Below, in pieces: positions 19,558-30,308 of a DNA stretch of 64,000 nt. Position 1 is the first letter of the stretch. Each line of letters begins with the position of its first letter. The position numbers and the translations under genes are program-made. The DNA comes from Paragorgia papillata (Eukaryota; Cnidaria; Anthozoa; Scleralcyonacea; Coralliidae), in NCBI GenBank assembly GCA_035771165.1, contig JAWNZC010000106.1, positions 186,001 through 250,000 of the forward strand. Reading direction: 5' to 3'. The notes beneath the pieces are model-generated. The model was not told the origin of the DNA, did not search any database, and saw only the letters and a program-made list of their open reading frames with translations.

Positions 19558-19885
19558 TTAAGGTAAAAAAGGTAGCGAAGACTTTAAGGTAAAACTATAC
19601 TTTATACTTTGTACATATATACATATATATACAAAGTATGAAGTATAGTTTTACCTTAAAGTCTTCGCTACCAGAGGTTTCACCCTAAACGGGATCATCA
19701 GGCGACTGAAAAATATCGGTTAGTGGGCTGCTTAAATGCGTTAGTTGGGGCGTGGGTGTGGGCGTCGAAATGTCCGGCGCATTCATTTGGAGCGTGGGTG
19801 TGGGCGTCGAAACGATGCGCGCATTCCTTTGATTGTTTAGGTTGATGAATATATATATATATATAAGCGAGTTATGGTTCACGAA
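19558..19885 (-). pseudogene. Inverted 3'-end fragment of the Penelope-like element
   Basis: Reverse complement of the 3' end of the element whose reading frame ends at 22185: the VSTPTPT-type repeats, the final residues SPDDPV and the pseudo-LTR. It lies head-to-head before the main copy, an arrangement common in Penelope-like elements. It contains a hammerhead ribozyme. Confidence 0.85.
19665..19705 (-). ncRNA. Hammerhead ribozyme, Penelope type
   Basis: 41 nt on the minus strand. Helix I is TCGC/GCGA, core CTGATGA, helix II CCC/GGG with a GTTTA loop, then GAAA, helix III ACC/GGT and cleavage after GTA. Same design as the copies at 19962-20002 and 22165-22205. Confidence 0.82.
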
Positions 19886-19961
19886 ATGTTAGAGAGTGCT
19901 CAATACCATATATAGATAGAGCAAAATACAAAGTATAAAGTATAGTTTTACCTTAAAGTCT

Positions 19962-20002
19962 TCGCTACCAGAGGTTTCACCCTAATCGGGATCATCAGGC
20001 GA
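19962..20002 (-). ncRNA. Hammerhead ribozyme, Penelope type (second inverted copy)
   Basis: Same 41-nt layout with one loop change (GATTA instead of GTTTA). The core CTGATGA, GAAA and the GTA cleavage site are intact. It sits in a third fragment of the pseudo-LTR (about 19925-20010), joined directly to the truncated 5' end of the main copy. Confidence 0.8.
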
Positions 20003-20028
20003 CGGGATCATCAAGCGTAATAAAACGT

Positions 20029-22185
20029 ATGAGATGGAAAGCTCACTTTTTTCTTAATGGTGATAGAAACCCGTCAAAAAATAACCATTTCGGACTGCCT
20101 TCTAACAAAACATCTCCCACTATTTTGGATATTAAACCTTTCGAAGACGACTTAATAAAACTCATTGAAAACACCAAATTTCGGCATACGAGCAATCCAT
20201 TTCAGGAATCTTTGGCAAACGATTTGAAGAAAATTAATTCGTCACCTAATATTTTTGTTTTCGCCGACAAAACTAGAAACATTTATGAAACCTCGCTCGA
20301 CGCATACAACAATCTTTTGCATGACAATATAACAAAAACATATAAACATGGATCAGAGGGCACCATAGAACAGATAGACAATGAACTGAAACACATTTCG
20401 AATAACTTGGGAATTGGCGACCGTATTGAACACATGAAAAAACGCGAAACATTTATTTCGCTCAAAGATCATAAGGATAATTTCGAAAACAACCCAACAT
20501 GCCGATTGATTAATCCTGCTAAAAGTGAGTCCGGAAAGCTCAGCAAAGTAATTCTTGATAAAATCAACTCTAAGCTAAGGAACATTTTGAACGTAAATCA
20601 ATGGAGAAACACACAAGAAGTAATCGAATGGTTTGGCAACATTGAAGAGAAAAACAGACATACCTTCATTTCGTTTGACATTGTTAATTTCTACCCTTCA
20701 ATTTCAGAAGACCTTCTGGACCAAGCATTATCTTGGGCCAGAAATTTGGCTATCATTACCGAAAGTGACATTTCAATAATAAAACACGCTAGAAAATCGC
20801 TCCTTTTCAACAACGAAAAACCGTGGATAAAAAAAGACAGCAACAGTTTATTTGATGTTACCATGGGTAGCTATGACGGCGCTGAAGTATGCGAACTAGT
20901 AGGCCTTTTCATTCTAAACGACCTAGGGAAAAAGTTTGGCAACCAAAATATTGGCCTATATAGAGACGACGGATTGGCAGTACTAAAAAATAAGACCGCA
21001 CGATTGGCAGACAAAACAAGAAAAGATCTTCACAAAAGTTTCGAACAGTTTGGCTTAAAAATCACGGCAGAAGCAAATTTAATTTCAGTAAACTTTTTAG
21101 ACGTTACTTTCGACCTAAGCAATGGAAAATACAAACCTTTTCGAAAGCCCAATGACGATCCATTATACATAAACAAGCAATCAAACCACCCACCAAGCAT
21201 TTTAAGACAGCTACCTACATCAATCAACAAGCGCATTTCCCTCCTCTCGTCTGACGAGCAGACATTCCATGAAACCGCACCAATTTACCAAGATGCATTA
21301 AGGCGCAGCAATTTCAACCATGAGCTAAACTACACACAAGAAACACCACAGCAAACACGCAGAAATAGACACCGCAATATCATCTGGTTTAACCCTCCAT
21401 TTAACAAAAATGTCAAAACAAACATAGGACGCAATTTTCTTAGCCTTATTGACAAGCACTTTCCAACAGGACACAAGCTTCACAAACTTTTTAACAGAAA
21501 CACAGTCAAGATTAGTTATAGTTGCATGAACAACGTCAAGTCCATTATCACGAAACATAATTCACGCACAATCAGGAAAAGCAAGCCACGAAGCATAGTT
21601 ACAAGCAGTTGCAATTGCAGGATTAAGGACAATTGCCCCCTACGTGGGCAATGCATGACAAACAACATAGTATACAAGGCATCTATTTCCATAAGCAACA
21701 CGAACATCACTAAGCAATACATTGGCATGACAGCAAGTACATTTAAAGAGCGATATCGTAACCATACTAAATCTTTCCAGAATAAAAAGTATTCAAATGA
21801 GACGGAACTTTCGAAATACATTTGGAATCTAAAAGAAAAAAACCAAAGTTTCGACATAACCTGGTCTATACTAAAACACTCAATTTCCTACACGGGAGGA
21901 TCAAAAAGATGCAATTTATGTTTGGACGAAAAACTTTTCATCATGAAGGCAGACAAACAACTCTTACTAAACAAAAGATCAGAAATAGTTTCGACGTGTC
22001 GGCACAAAAATAGATTTCGGATCAACAACCTAAACAATCAAAGGAATGCGCGCAACGTTTCGACGCCCACACCCACGCTCCAAATTAATCCGCCGGACGT
22101 TTCGACGCCCACACCCACGCCCCAACTAACGCATTTAAGCAGCCCACTAACCGATATTTTTCAGTCGCCTGATGATCCCGTTTAG
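20029..22185 (+). CDS. Penelope-like element protein: RT plus GIY-YIG endonuclease
   Basis: 718 codons, open throughout. Reverse transcriptase motifs include FISFDIVNFYPSI near residue 213 and the catalytic [10 protein letters not shown] near 309. A Cys cluster (CNCRIKDNCPLRGQC, near 528) precedes a GIY-YIG nuclease (VYKA at about 546, QYIGMTASTFKERYRNH at about 562), and a CNLCLDEK ... LNKRSE ... CRH segment follows. A Ser-Thr-Pro repeat tail ends at SPDDPV. The frame opens at a conserved internal MRWKA motif, so about 40 N-terminal residues present in related copies are missing and the ATG is probably not native. It functions in target-primed retrotransposition. Confidence 0.92.
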   Translation: MRWKAHFFLNGDRNPSKNNHFGLPSNKTSPTILDIKPFEDDLIKLIENTKFRHTSNPFQESLANDLKKINSSPNIFVFADKTRNIYETSLDAYNNLLHDNITKTYKHGSEGTIEQIDNELKHISNNLGIGDRIEHMKKRETFISLKDHKDNFENNPTCRLINPAKSESGKLSKVILDKINSKLRNILNVNQWRNTQEVIEWFGNIEEKNRHTFISFDIVNFYPSISEDLLDQALSWARNLAIITESDISIIKHARKSLLFNNEKPWIKKDSNSLFDVTMGSYDGAEVCELVGLFILNDLGKKFGNQNIGLYRDDGLAVLKNKTARLADKTRKDLHKSFEQFGLKITAEANLISVNFLDVTFDLSNGKYKPFRKPNDDPLYINKQSNHPPSILRQLPTSINKRISLLSSDEQTFHETAPIYQDALRRSNFNHELNYTQETPQQTRRNRHRNIIWFNPPFNKNVKTNIGRNFLSLIDKHFPTGHKLHKLFNRNTVKISYSCMNNVKSIITKHNSRTIRKSKPRSIVTSSCNCRIKDNCPLRGQCMTNNIVYKASISISNTNITKQYIGMTASTFKERYRNHTKSFQNKKYSNETELSKYIWNLKEKNQSFDITWSILKHSISYTGGSKRCNLCLDEKLFIMKADKQLLLNKRSEIVSTCRHKNRFRINNLNNQRNARNVSTPTPTLQINPPDVSTPTPTPQLTHLSSPLTDIFQSPDDPV

Positions 22186-22205
22186 GGTGAAACCTCTGGT
22201 AGCGA
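22165..22205 (+). ncRNA. Hammerhead ribozyme overlapping the Penelope stop codon
   Basis: Helix I TCGC/GCGA, core CTGATGA (22169-22175), helix II CCC/GGG, GAAA at 22189-22192, helix III ACC/GGT, and cleavage after A22201. The last protein codons and the TAG stop (22183-22185) fall within the core and the helix II loop, so coding and ribozyme sequence overlap. Confidence 0.85.
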
Positions 22206-22261
22206 AGACTTTAAGGTAAAACTATACTTTATACTTTGTATATATATATATATATATTATA

Positions 22262-23879
22262 CTATAAGTGGGCTTACCTCAAATGTTGATGGTCGCTACC
22301 GTCAGTTTCACGCTGGGTGATCTTCAGGCGGCTGAAGATTTTCGATTCGGCGCTGTCTTAAATAGGTCGAATTGCTTACGTCAATGCTAATGTGTGTGTT
22401 GTGTTTCGTGATTGTGGATTCAATGTTGTTCATGCAGCTATAACTAACTTTTACTGTGTTTCTGTTGAAAATCTTGTGTAGCTTGTTGTGTGGTGGGAAA
22501 TGTTTGTCAATTAAGTTTAAGAAACATCGTCCTATGTGTGTTCTAACGTTCTTGCTGTATGGTGGGTTAAACCAAATGATGTTTCTATGTCGCTTCCTAC
22601 GTGATTGGCTTGTTTCCTCATTGGCTTGTGTGTATACTAATTGTTGGTTATGCGTTTTGGTATGTGGGTGCAGACTCCTGGAATGTTGTGTAGTTTGATG
22701 AAAGCAGTGAAATACACTTATTTATGGATGTTGGGAGTTGTTTTAAAATACTAGGTGGGTGGTTTGAATGCTTGTTAACATAAAGCGGATCGTCATTGGG
22801 CTTCCTATAGGGTTTGTATGTTCCATTTTGTAAGTCAAATGTTGCATCTAGAAAGTTTGTTACATGTATATTTGCTTGGGCTGTGATTTTAAGTCCAAAT
22901 TCTTCGAAAATTTTATGTAGGTCTTTTCTTGCTTTGTCTGCCAATCTGCTGGTTTTGTTATTTACAATAGCCAATCCGTCATCTCTTTAAAGGCCAATAT
23001 TTTCTTTGCCAAACTTGTTTTTAAGGTTGTTAAGTATGAAAAGGCCGACCAATTCGCATACCTCGGCGCCGTCATAGCTGCCCATTGTTACATCAAATCA
23101 GTTTTGGCTGTCCTTTTTAATCCATGTTTTTTCTCGGTTGAAAAGTAGTGATTTTCGTGCGTGTTTAACAATGGAAAATGTCTTGCGTGTTTATTTTTGT
23201 CAAATTTGCGGCCCATGATAGAGCTCGGTCTAAACGGTCTTCCGAAATTGATGGGTAAAAGTCGACAATATCAAATGAAATAAATCTGATGTTTTTAAAC
23301 CATTCAATTACTTTTTGCGTGTTTCTCCATTGGTTTACCTGTGTGATTTGTCTTAAATCTGAATTTATTTTGTCAAGAATAGTTTTACTAAGTTTTCCTG
23401 ATTCGTTTTTAGCTGGGTTTATCAATCGGCATGTTGGGTTGTGTCCTCTGATCCATGCTTGTATGTTTTTGTCATGTTATCATGCAAAAGCTTATTGTAT
23501 GTGTCTAGTGCTGTTTCGTAAATATTTCTAGTTTTATCTGCGAAAATGAACATGTTAGGTGACGATTTGATTTTCTTTAAATCATTTGACAAATGTTGTT
23601 GGAAGTGGTTGTTTATTTTCCGAAATTGAATGTTTTCTACTAATTTTATTAAGTCTTCCTCGAAAGTTTCATTTCTATAATAGTTGGTGGTGCTTTATTT
23701 GAAGGAAGTCCGAAAGGATTGTTTTCTCGTATGTTTTGTTCACCAAAAAGGGAAAAGTAGGCTTTCCATCTCATGCGCCTGATTACACTTTCAGTTTTTT
23801 CTATCATGTTTCTCAAATAAGCATCTTGTGATGGTATCGGAATGTTCTTTAGCGAATAATCGAATCGAAATTTTCTCAT
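22262..23879 (-). pseudogene. Degenerate Penelope-like element, minus strand
   Basis: Fragments in several frames align in order with the copy at 20029: an N-terminal piece (23879-23649, including YSLKNIPIPSQDAYLRNMIE and the MRWKA motif), an RT piece (23425-23165, RFISFDIVDFYPSISED) and a piece after the catalytic motif (22974-22648, with the NFLDATFDL region). The GIY-YIG part is missing, as sequence near 22440 jumps to the pseudo-LTR. A hammerhead-like remnant lies at about 22293-22331 (CTGAAGA core, GAAA, weak helix II). Confidence 0.88.
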
Positions 23880-23942
23880 CTTAACTTAAGGTATGGTTTA
23901 TATGCAAACGAAAGTGCACAACTGCAGTATACAGGTGCGATT

Positions 23943-24110
23943 ATATTCAAACAAACAAAGTGTTGTTCGCGAAATGTCCAAAAGTGCTCAATATCGTTAA
24001 GATAGAGCGAATATATATTCATAGAGCGAAGCGAATATATATTCGCTCTATCTTTACGGTATTGAGCACTTTTCGACATTTCGCGAACAACACTTTGTTT
24101 GTTCGAATAT
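23943..24110. repeat. Long inverted repeat (about 75-bp arms) at the Penelope 5' edge
   Basis: ATATTCAAACAAACAAAGTG ... is mirrored by ...CACTTTGTTTGTTCGAATAT around a centre near 24026. Both arms carry TCGCGAAATGT, GTGCTCAATA and GATAGAGCGAATATATATTC. A related single arm lies near 19890-19925 beside the other Penelope copy, so this is probably part of that element family. Confidence 0.85.
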
Positions 24111-24154
24111 ATATATATGTGTGTATATGTATATATATAATATATACTGCAAAA

Positions 24155-24605
24155 AAAATTTACTCAACGCCGAGTAAACATGACCTGCAGGACTCAACAT
24201 TTCGAGTAAATGTTACTCAAAATTTGAGTTCGACATGTGCTACTCAATTATTTGAGTTAAAATATAGTTGAGTAAATTTTACTCAACTGATCTGAGTAAA
24301 ATTTACTCACAGTATGACCTTAAATTAAGTTGATATTTACTCAAAGCCCAAGTAGATATATGCAACTCAATATTCTGAGTAAAGTTTAAATTTTACTCAA
24401 ATCTTGAGTAAATGCACCACTTATTCAAAGATGAGTAACTAAACTCTTATAGAGCGGAGTAAAATTTACTCATTCCATTGAGTTTTATTTTACTCAAAGA
24501 CAGAGTTATTTAACCAACTCAGTGATTTGAGTAGAATAAAGTTTACTCATTTTATTAATTTGGCAACCAACTCAAAGATGAGTAAATGTTACTCCTTCGG
24601 GCCTG
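24155..24605. repeat. Dense ACTCAA/TTGAGT motif cluster, non-periodic
   Basis: About 29 ACTC or GAGT half-motifs in some 450 bp, mostly as TTTACTCAA or TTGAGTAAA in both orientations, without fixed spacing. No open frame. Next to it, 24606-24880 is AT-rich DNA in which I see nothing. Confidence 0.8.
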
Positions 24606-24879
24606 ATTAAAACTTCGTACTCATGTAAAAGTAAAACTCCTGTTATTTACTTGGACTGATTAATTTAATACCAATAATTTCATATAATTACATACTATAT
24701 AATAGGTGGGTTGAATAATAGTTAGAACAACAATTTATTAATATTGGTTAAATCTGACAATTTACAAATACCAATTACAATGAGGTATTTTAACCCGAAA
24801 AAATAGTTTAAATCGTTATTTAAATATAATACATTCAAACCAGTGGCGTGGAGGCTGATGTGCGCTGCCTACCTTGGCT

Positions 24880-25390
24880 TTCAACAGCTACATCTACATC
24901 ATCGGTTTCCATTGACATGACATCCGGGAAACTGGATGACTTGTTTGTTAGTTTAAATATTGACCAGAATTTCTTGGGTTGGTGCACCATATCCAGGGAC
25001 TCAAAAAATTTAGCTCGACTCTCTCAACATCTGTTTAGTCTTAGCACGGAGCTCTTTAAACTTTCCTCGGAGGAGGTCGCTTGGTGACTTTTTTAACTTT
25101 TTCCTGACCGTTTCCTTTTTCCTTAAACAGTGTATGATTTCCCAAGTCATCCATGGTAGGGATGTTTCCCCTTTATTTCCTTAGATGGAATAAAATCAAC
25201 AACAGCAGCTAAGTAAGTATCTTTCCAGCGGATCCAATCAGTATTTATGTCATCCCCGTCTTGAAAAATATTGGATAGATTAAGAGAACGTAGAGCAGAC
25301 CGGAGCCCGATAAAATCCCCCCTATGATAGTCATGGCTGGAACAGTTTGTAGAATAGCTTTCCCACTTTCACCGGTTGCAACTGAGCTGA
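24880..25390 (-). pseudogene. CR1-like LINE remnant (endonuclease-RT linker)
   Basis: Reading the minus strand near 25310-25180 gives GDFIGLRSALRSLNLSNIFQ, then DWIRWKDTYLAAVVDFIP. This is the W-x-x-W-K-D ... I-P linker also seen in the LINE at 39018 (WVSWKDLFFSAVEECIP). Stops interrupt it elsewhere. Confidence 0.6.
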
Positions 25391-25418
25391 CTACCACATT
25401 CTTTGCATAACTGATACA

Positions 25419-26399
25419 TTATCTTGAGATGTGGGTTAGTGTTTCAGGAATACCAGACTTTGTAGACTTCTCTGTATGCAGTAGGTGGTGGTGGTGACCT
25501 TTGCAATGCTTACACACCACACCAATCGTTTGCAGCTGTGGGACATATGACCACTTTCCAAACACAAAAGACACAAACCTTTGGCTAGCACTTCTCTGAA
25601 ACTGTCTTTCACCGTCAATTACAAAAAACTGATACAGGACCACACAATGTGATCTTTTCCACAAATAGGACATTCTCTTCCTCGAGGCTGAGTAGAATTA
25701 CACAGCCGATGTTGATGACCTTCTTTGAAATGAATTATTGGGTAGACTATTCCTTGATAAATTGTCATTTAAAGGTGACCTTGATTCCAAAGTAGATGTT
25801 GCATGGGTAGACTCCTTTGCCTTTATCACTTGTTCCAAGAAAGTAAACTGTTTTAACAGGCAAGCAATCTTCCTTGTTATCTCCAATTTCAAGCTCCCAC
25901 CTTTTCCACAACTTTCTTTGGTAGCTTGTCAACATTGAGTGGAACCAATACTGGTGCCAAAGTTTCCGAATGGAATTTCTCTCCCATATATTCAACTGAA
26001 TGAACATGCCCAACCACTTGATCATAAAACTTTCTCATCAATGTACAAGGTTAGACCGATCAGTCCGGCCAGAATGGACTTGCTTTTGATTAGGACCAAA
26101 TTTTCCAGTCAGACCACCCCAGGTCTCAAACGAATTGTGTTCCATTTAAACCGGACTGACCGGTCTAACCGTGTAAATGGAAAGCCCCCTAGGATCAACC
26201 TTGGATGACCAAATCTTTCCTTGAGGACTTTCAAAACAGACTGGTAATTTTCTTTCACAACTGAAAATCCCTTAACCGACCCTGCAGCTATACCTTTTAA
26301 AGATCGCATAATGTACTCCAACTTTTGCACATCAGCTAATGAAGGATTATCCACAATGGACACTTGAACAGACTCGAAATATAAGTTTCCTACAAACAT
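25419..26399 (-). pseudogene. BEL/Pao-type gag remnant with zinc knuckle
   Basis: The minus strand from 26399 reads ESVQVSIVDNPSLADVQKLE then LKERFGHPRLI, the conserved gag segment of BEL/Pao retrotransposons. Downstream are LPVKTVYFL-type debris (26025-25765) and CxxC/GH zinc-knuckle pieces near 25618-25500 (GLCLLCLESGHMSHSC). Frames are broken and a small foldback has inserted at 26048-26170. Confidence 0.72.
26048..26170. mobile_element. MITE-like insertion with about 20-bp inverted ends
   Basis: GGTTAGACCGATCAGTCCGG at the left is mirrored by CCGGACTGACCGGTCTAACC at the right, about 120 bp overall, interrupting the gag remnant. No coding content. Confidence 0.75.
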
Positions 26400-26924
26400 C
26401 TAAAAAAGCTGCACATGTCACCACGCCCCCATCGCCACAGGACTTTCTAATATAAAAAAACAAACAAAAAAAAAACAAAAAAAACCAACAACAAACTTGT
26501 GTATGGTCAATAATGACGTCTAGCTTACAGAAATACCGATTGAGAGAAAGTACCTGTACAGCAGAGATTAAAGTGATAAACGCTTGGACAACACGAGTAC
26601 CACTCTCTATTGTATCACAAGCTATTAGTCCAGTGACACGCCGAAGCGAGATGACTGGTAGCTACTTAAAATGCAGGCTATGCAAGGGTGCCCAGAGATC
26701 AAATGATGAACTCCACCTTGAGCCAAGCCAAAACTCATCCATATATATATATTTATATATATATAACATCAAAAGACAAGTTTGGGTTACTTCATAAGAA
26801 CTTTATTCACAACAATTTTTTATGTATGGCAAGCGCGAAGCTCGACACACTCATCAGGTGAATGTTGCGTCTGGTGTTATTTCAGTAAACTTGAGATGTT
26901 TGGTTGATAGGTAACGTCATGTTG

Positions 26925-27300
26925 TTGGAAAATTATTGATTACATAGCAAATGTTTCTTACGATGTCTACAAGTAGATATAAGTTCGTTCCTTTTGTTAA
27001 GAGAGCTTAATTCGGGGTGGCAAATAATAATAAATTTTTCGTAAAGGCAGAGATTGCATCGTTTAGTCCTATTGGAGTATGGTTGGCATTTCTTAATGAT
27101 TTTCCATCTTATTGAGTGTCGGGTGTTGGATTCTTTTAAAGACCAAATGTGTTTGCTCAGTTCTGTGGCGTGTTTCCGTTTTTCGTTTCGAAATGAGCTA
27201 GTGTGGTTTAGGTATTGTTTTAAATGTTCCCTCTGTTAAACTGATGTAGGTTTCTTGCTCATTGTTGTCTTCATTCGTTACAGTCGCTTGGTAAACTATC
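26925..27300 (-). pseudogene. Inverted GIY-YIG 3' fragment of a Penelope-like element
   Basis: Minus-strand reading from 27300 gives VYQATVTNEDN, then ATELSKHIWSLKE, RCNLCLYEKF and LSSLNKRNEL with STCRH, the C-terminal nuclease part of a Penelope protein. It abuts the plus-strand copy that begins near 27305, repeating the head-to-head layout seen at 19558-20029. The stretch 26400-26925 before it holds poly-A-rich and (TA)n DNA plus pseudo-LTR-like sequence without a complete hammerhead. Confidence 0.78.
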
Positions 27301-27304
27301 CCCT

Positions 27305-28386
27305 TTGTTTGGATACTCCACGAAGAACATACCCATTGCGCAGCCTAAAGTATACTTGAGATGCTTGATTGAGAAGACAGAATCGTTTCTACAACGCGTG
27401 CGATGGAAAGCCTTCCATTTCCTGAAACCAACCGAACAACCTTCGACAAAAGAAACATTTGGATTTAAAACGACAAAGTCCCCGCCACCGATTGATGAAT
27501 TACGCGAATTCGAAGAAAAGATGCTGACACTCGTCCAGAACATCGAATTTAAGAACACGAACTGTGAATTCCAAAAAGAACTATCACGAGACACAAAGAA
27601 AATACAAAAGGACAACGAACTAATCATCCCCGCTGACAAGACAACCAATTTTTATCACGTAGATCCCACATCATACAAACAGCTACTTAAAACTAACATA
27701 ACCAAATCTTACAAGAAAGCCCCGTCTAACCAAACAACCAAAGTAATAGCCGAAGAAAATAAAATTGCAAAGAACCTACACCTCGACAACAGGATCGACG
27801 TTTCATCACGTTGAAAGAGCACAAGCCGAACTTTAACAACAACCCGACGTGCAGACTCATAAATCCAACTAAATCAGAGATCGGTGTTATAAGCAAGAAA
27901 ATCCTTGAACTAATCAACAACAAAGTAGTGGCATCTACTGCTGTAAACCAGTGGAAGAATAGCGACTCCGTTATAAAGCGGTTCAAAAATATACCTAACA
28001 AACCCGCATATTCATTCATCAGCTTCGACGTACTCGACTTCTACCCCTCGATAACGGAAGACCTACTGACCAAAGCCCTTACATTCGCTTCGGAATATGA
28101 TGACATAACCGACCATGAAAAACATATTATCATCCAGGCAAAGAACGCTCTTCTCTTTAACGAAAACGAAGCATGGTGTAAGAAAGCTGCCAACTCACAT
28201 TTTGACGTAACAATGGGCAGTTTTGATGGCGCCGAAATATGCGAGCTGGTGGGCTCCTACCTTTTGTCCAATCTACCCTCGCAGTATAAAAGTAACCTCG
28301 GATTATACAGAGACGACGGCCTAGGCGCATTTAGTGAATCTCCCAGAGACATTGAAATTGTCAAGAAACAAATATGTAAGACCTAA
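27305..28386 (+). pseudogene. Penelope-like element, N-terminal half (third copy)
   Basis: Two frames joined near 27805. The first includes YLRCLIEKTESFLQRVRWKA; the second has [36 protein letters not shown] and the catalytic [11 protein letters not shown]. It breaks off near 28382 soon after the YRDD motif, so the thumb and nuclease are missing. Divergent from the 20029 copy, hence a separate subfamily. Confidence 0.86.
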
Positions 28387-28445
28387 ATTTACTAAGCGTT
28401 GTAATATGTTTAAGATCGTCATCTAAATCATTCCATATGACCCAA
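28382..28445 (-). pseudogene. Short LINE C-terminal scrap at a junction
   Basis: The minus strand reads IWNDLDDDLKHITTLSKF, matching the W-N-x-L ... L-x-x-F pattern at the end of CR1-like LINE proteins (compare KWNNLPSSVVEAESFNIFKS in the LINE near 41.2 kb). About 60 bp wedged between the Penelope break and the gypsy break. Confidence 0.45.
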
Positions 28446-30308
28446 ATAGGTGACATGTGCACACCCAAAGTCACTTTTGATCAAATTGATGGTCAGTTTT
28501 GCCTTGCTGAGCCTCCTGAAGAACTCTCGGATGATCTTTAGATGTTCTTCCCACGTATTGCTGTAAATGATGATATCGTCGATGTACGCTTCGCAACCGT
28601 CCAGGCCAGAGATGATGCTATTAACGAGACGTTGAAAGGTGGCTGGCGAATTTCTCATTCCAAATGGCATGACCTTGTACTGGAACAAACCTTCTGGGGT
28701 AACAAAGGCTGAGATTTCTTTGGCACGATCAGTAAGTGGAACTTGCCAAAATCCTTTCAATAAATCAAACTTGGTGACGTACTTGGCTTTTCCAATTTTA
28801 TCGATACAATCATCCATTCGTGGGATTGGAAATGTATCCGACTTAGTCACATTATTGACTTTTCGGTAATCGGTACACATACGATAGCTTCCATCAGGTT
28901 TCGGCACCAGGATACATGGAGAGCTCCAATTACTTTGACTTGGTTCTATGAAGTCGTTTTCCAAAAGATATTGAACCTCCTCACGTAGGTATTTCTGCTT
29001 CACTGGGTTTAACCTGTAGGGATGTTGTTTCACTGGTTTAGCATCACCAACGTCGACATCGTGGAAAATTTTGTCTGTTCTGGTAGGAATATCTGGAAAA
29101 AGGTGTTCGAATTCTTTAACCAGGTTCTGAAGATCTTGACGTTGATTCGGTTGAAGATGAGATAGCTTGGAATCCAGATTATGTAGGACATCAGAGTTGT
29201 TAAGTTTTGATGTGGCAGACAGACTAGAAAGTTCTCCTAGGTCTACATCGTCTTTGTCTTTATCAGACTCAGAACTCACTACATTTACAGAATGTATTAC
29301 CCTATCATTATCGTAATACGGCTTTAGCATATTTACAAGGCACAACTGTTTTTGTTTACGCCTATCTGGAGTTATTAGGACATAATTTAAATCACTCTCT
29401 TTCTTGTCTACAACATAGGGACCAAAATACCTAGCCTGAAGGGAATTTCCAGGAACTGGGAGCAATGCAAGAACCTTATCACCGCGTTTAAATTTGCGGT
29501 TTACTGCGTTTCGATCGAACCTATTTTTCATGTTTTTCTGTGTTGATCGAAGATTTGTCCTAGCTAGATCACATGCTTTCGTAAGTTTTGTGCGAAAGTC
29601 CGAAACGTACTGCAAAAGATTTAACGAACCGCCATCTTCCGAAAGGAATTTTTCTTTTAGGAGTTTAAGTGGTCCTCTAACCGTATGTCCGAAAACTAAC
29701 TCAAATGGGCTAAAGCCCAGAGATTCTTGAACTGACTCTCGAGCAGCGAATAAAAGTAAATGGATGCCGTCATCCCAGTCTTTTTGTGTGTCGAGGCAAT
29801 AGGTTCTCATGTTTTTTAAAGTTTGGTGAAACCTTTCGAGAGCACCCTGACTTTCAGGATGATAGGCAGTAGATTTATACTGCTTGATGCCTAACTCGTG
29901 CATCACCTGTTGAAAAATTCCAGACATGAAATTTGAACCTTGGTCCGACTGAATAGACTTAGGAAGGCCAACTAAAGTGAAGAATTTAATTAAGGCCTTA
30001 ACAATGGTTTTTGCCTTAATATTTCTCAAAGGTATAGCTTCAGGGAACCTTGTAGAAGCGCACATAATGGTCAACAGATATTGATTGCCTGCCTTAGTCT
30101 TAGGTAATGGGCCAACACAATCTACAATTACTCTACTAAACGGCTCCTCGAACGCTGGAATTGGCTGTAAATGGGCTTTTGGATTCACCTGATTTGGTTT
30201 CCCAACAACCTGACAAGTGTGGCAAGTTTTACAAAATTGCACTACATCTCGTCTAAGATTAGGCCAGTAGAAATGACTCAGAATTTTAAGATAGGTTTTT
30301 GGTAACAC
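28428..30308 (-). pseudogene. Gmr1-like integrase and reverse transcriptase, truncated
   Basis: The frame opens at GTG, so it is the continuation of gag-pol rather than a gene with its own start. Integrase zinc ligands (CKTCHTC) and the D,D,E residues (VIVDCVG, QSDQGSNF, HPESQGALERFH) come first. A long linker leads to reverse transcriptase with FDLLKGFWQVPL and the catalytic YIDDIIIYS. The frame ends at VTYLGHME, where the element is broken, and RNase H is missing. Confidence 0.86.

Noticed and set aside
26820..26880. Possible hammerhead on the minus strand (CCTGATGAGTGTGTCGAGCT)
   Set aside because: The GAAA element and helix III are missing; only the CTGATGA core matches.
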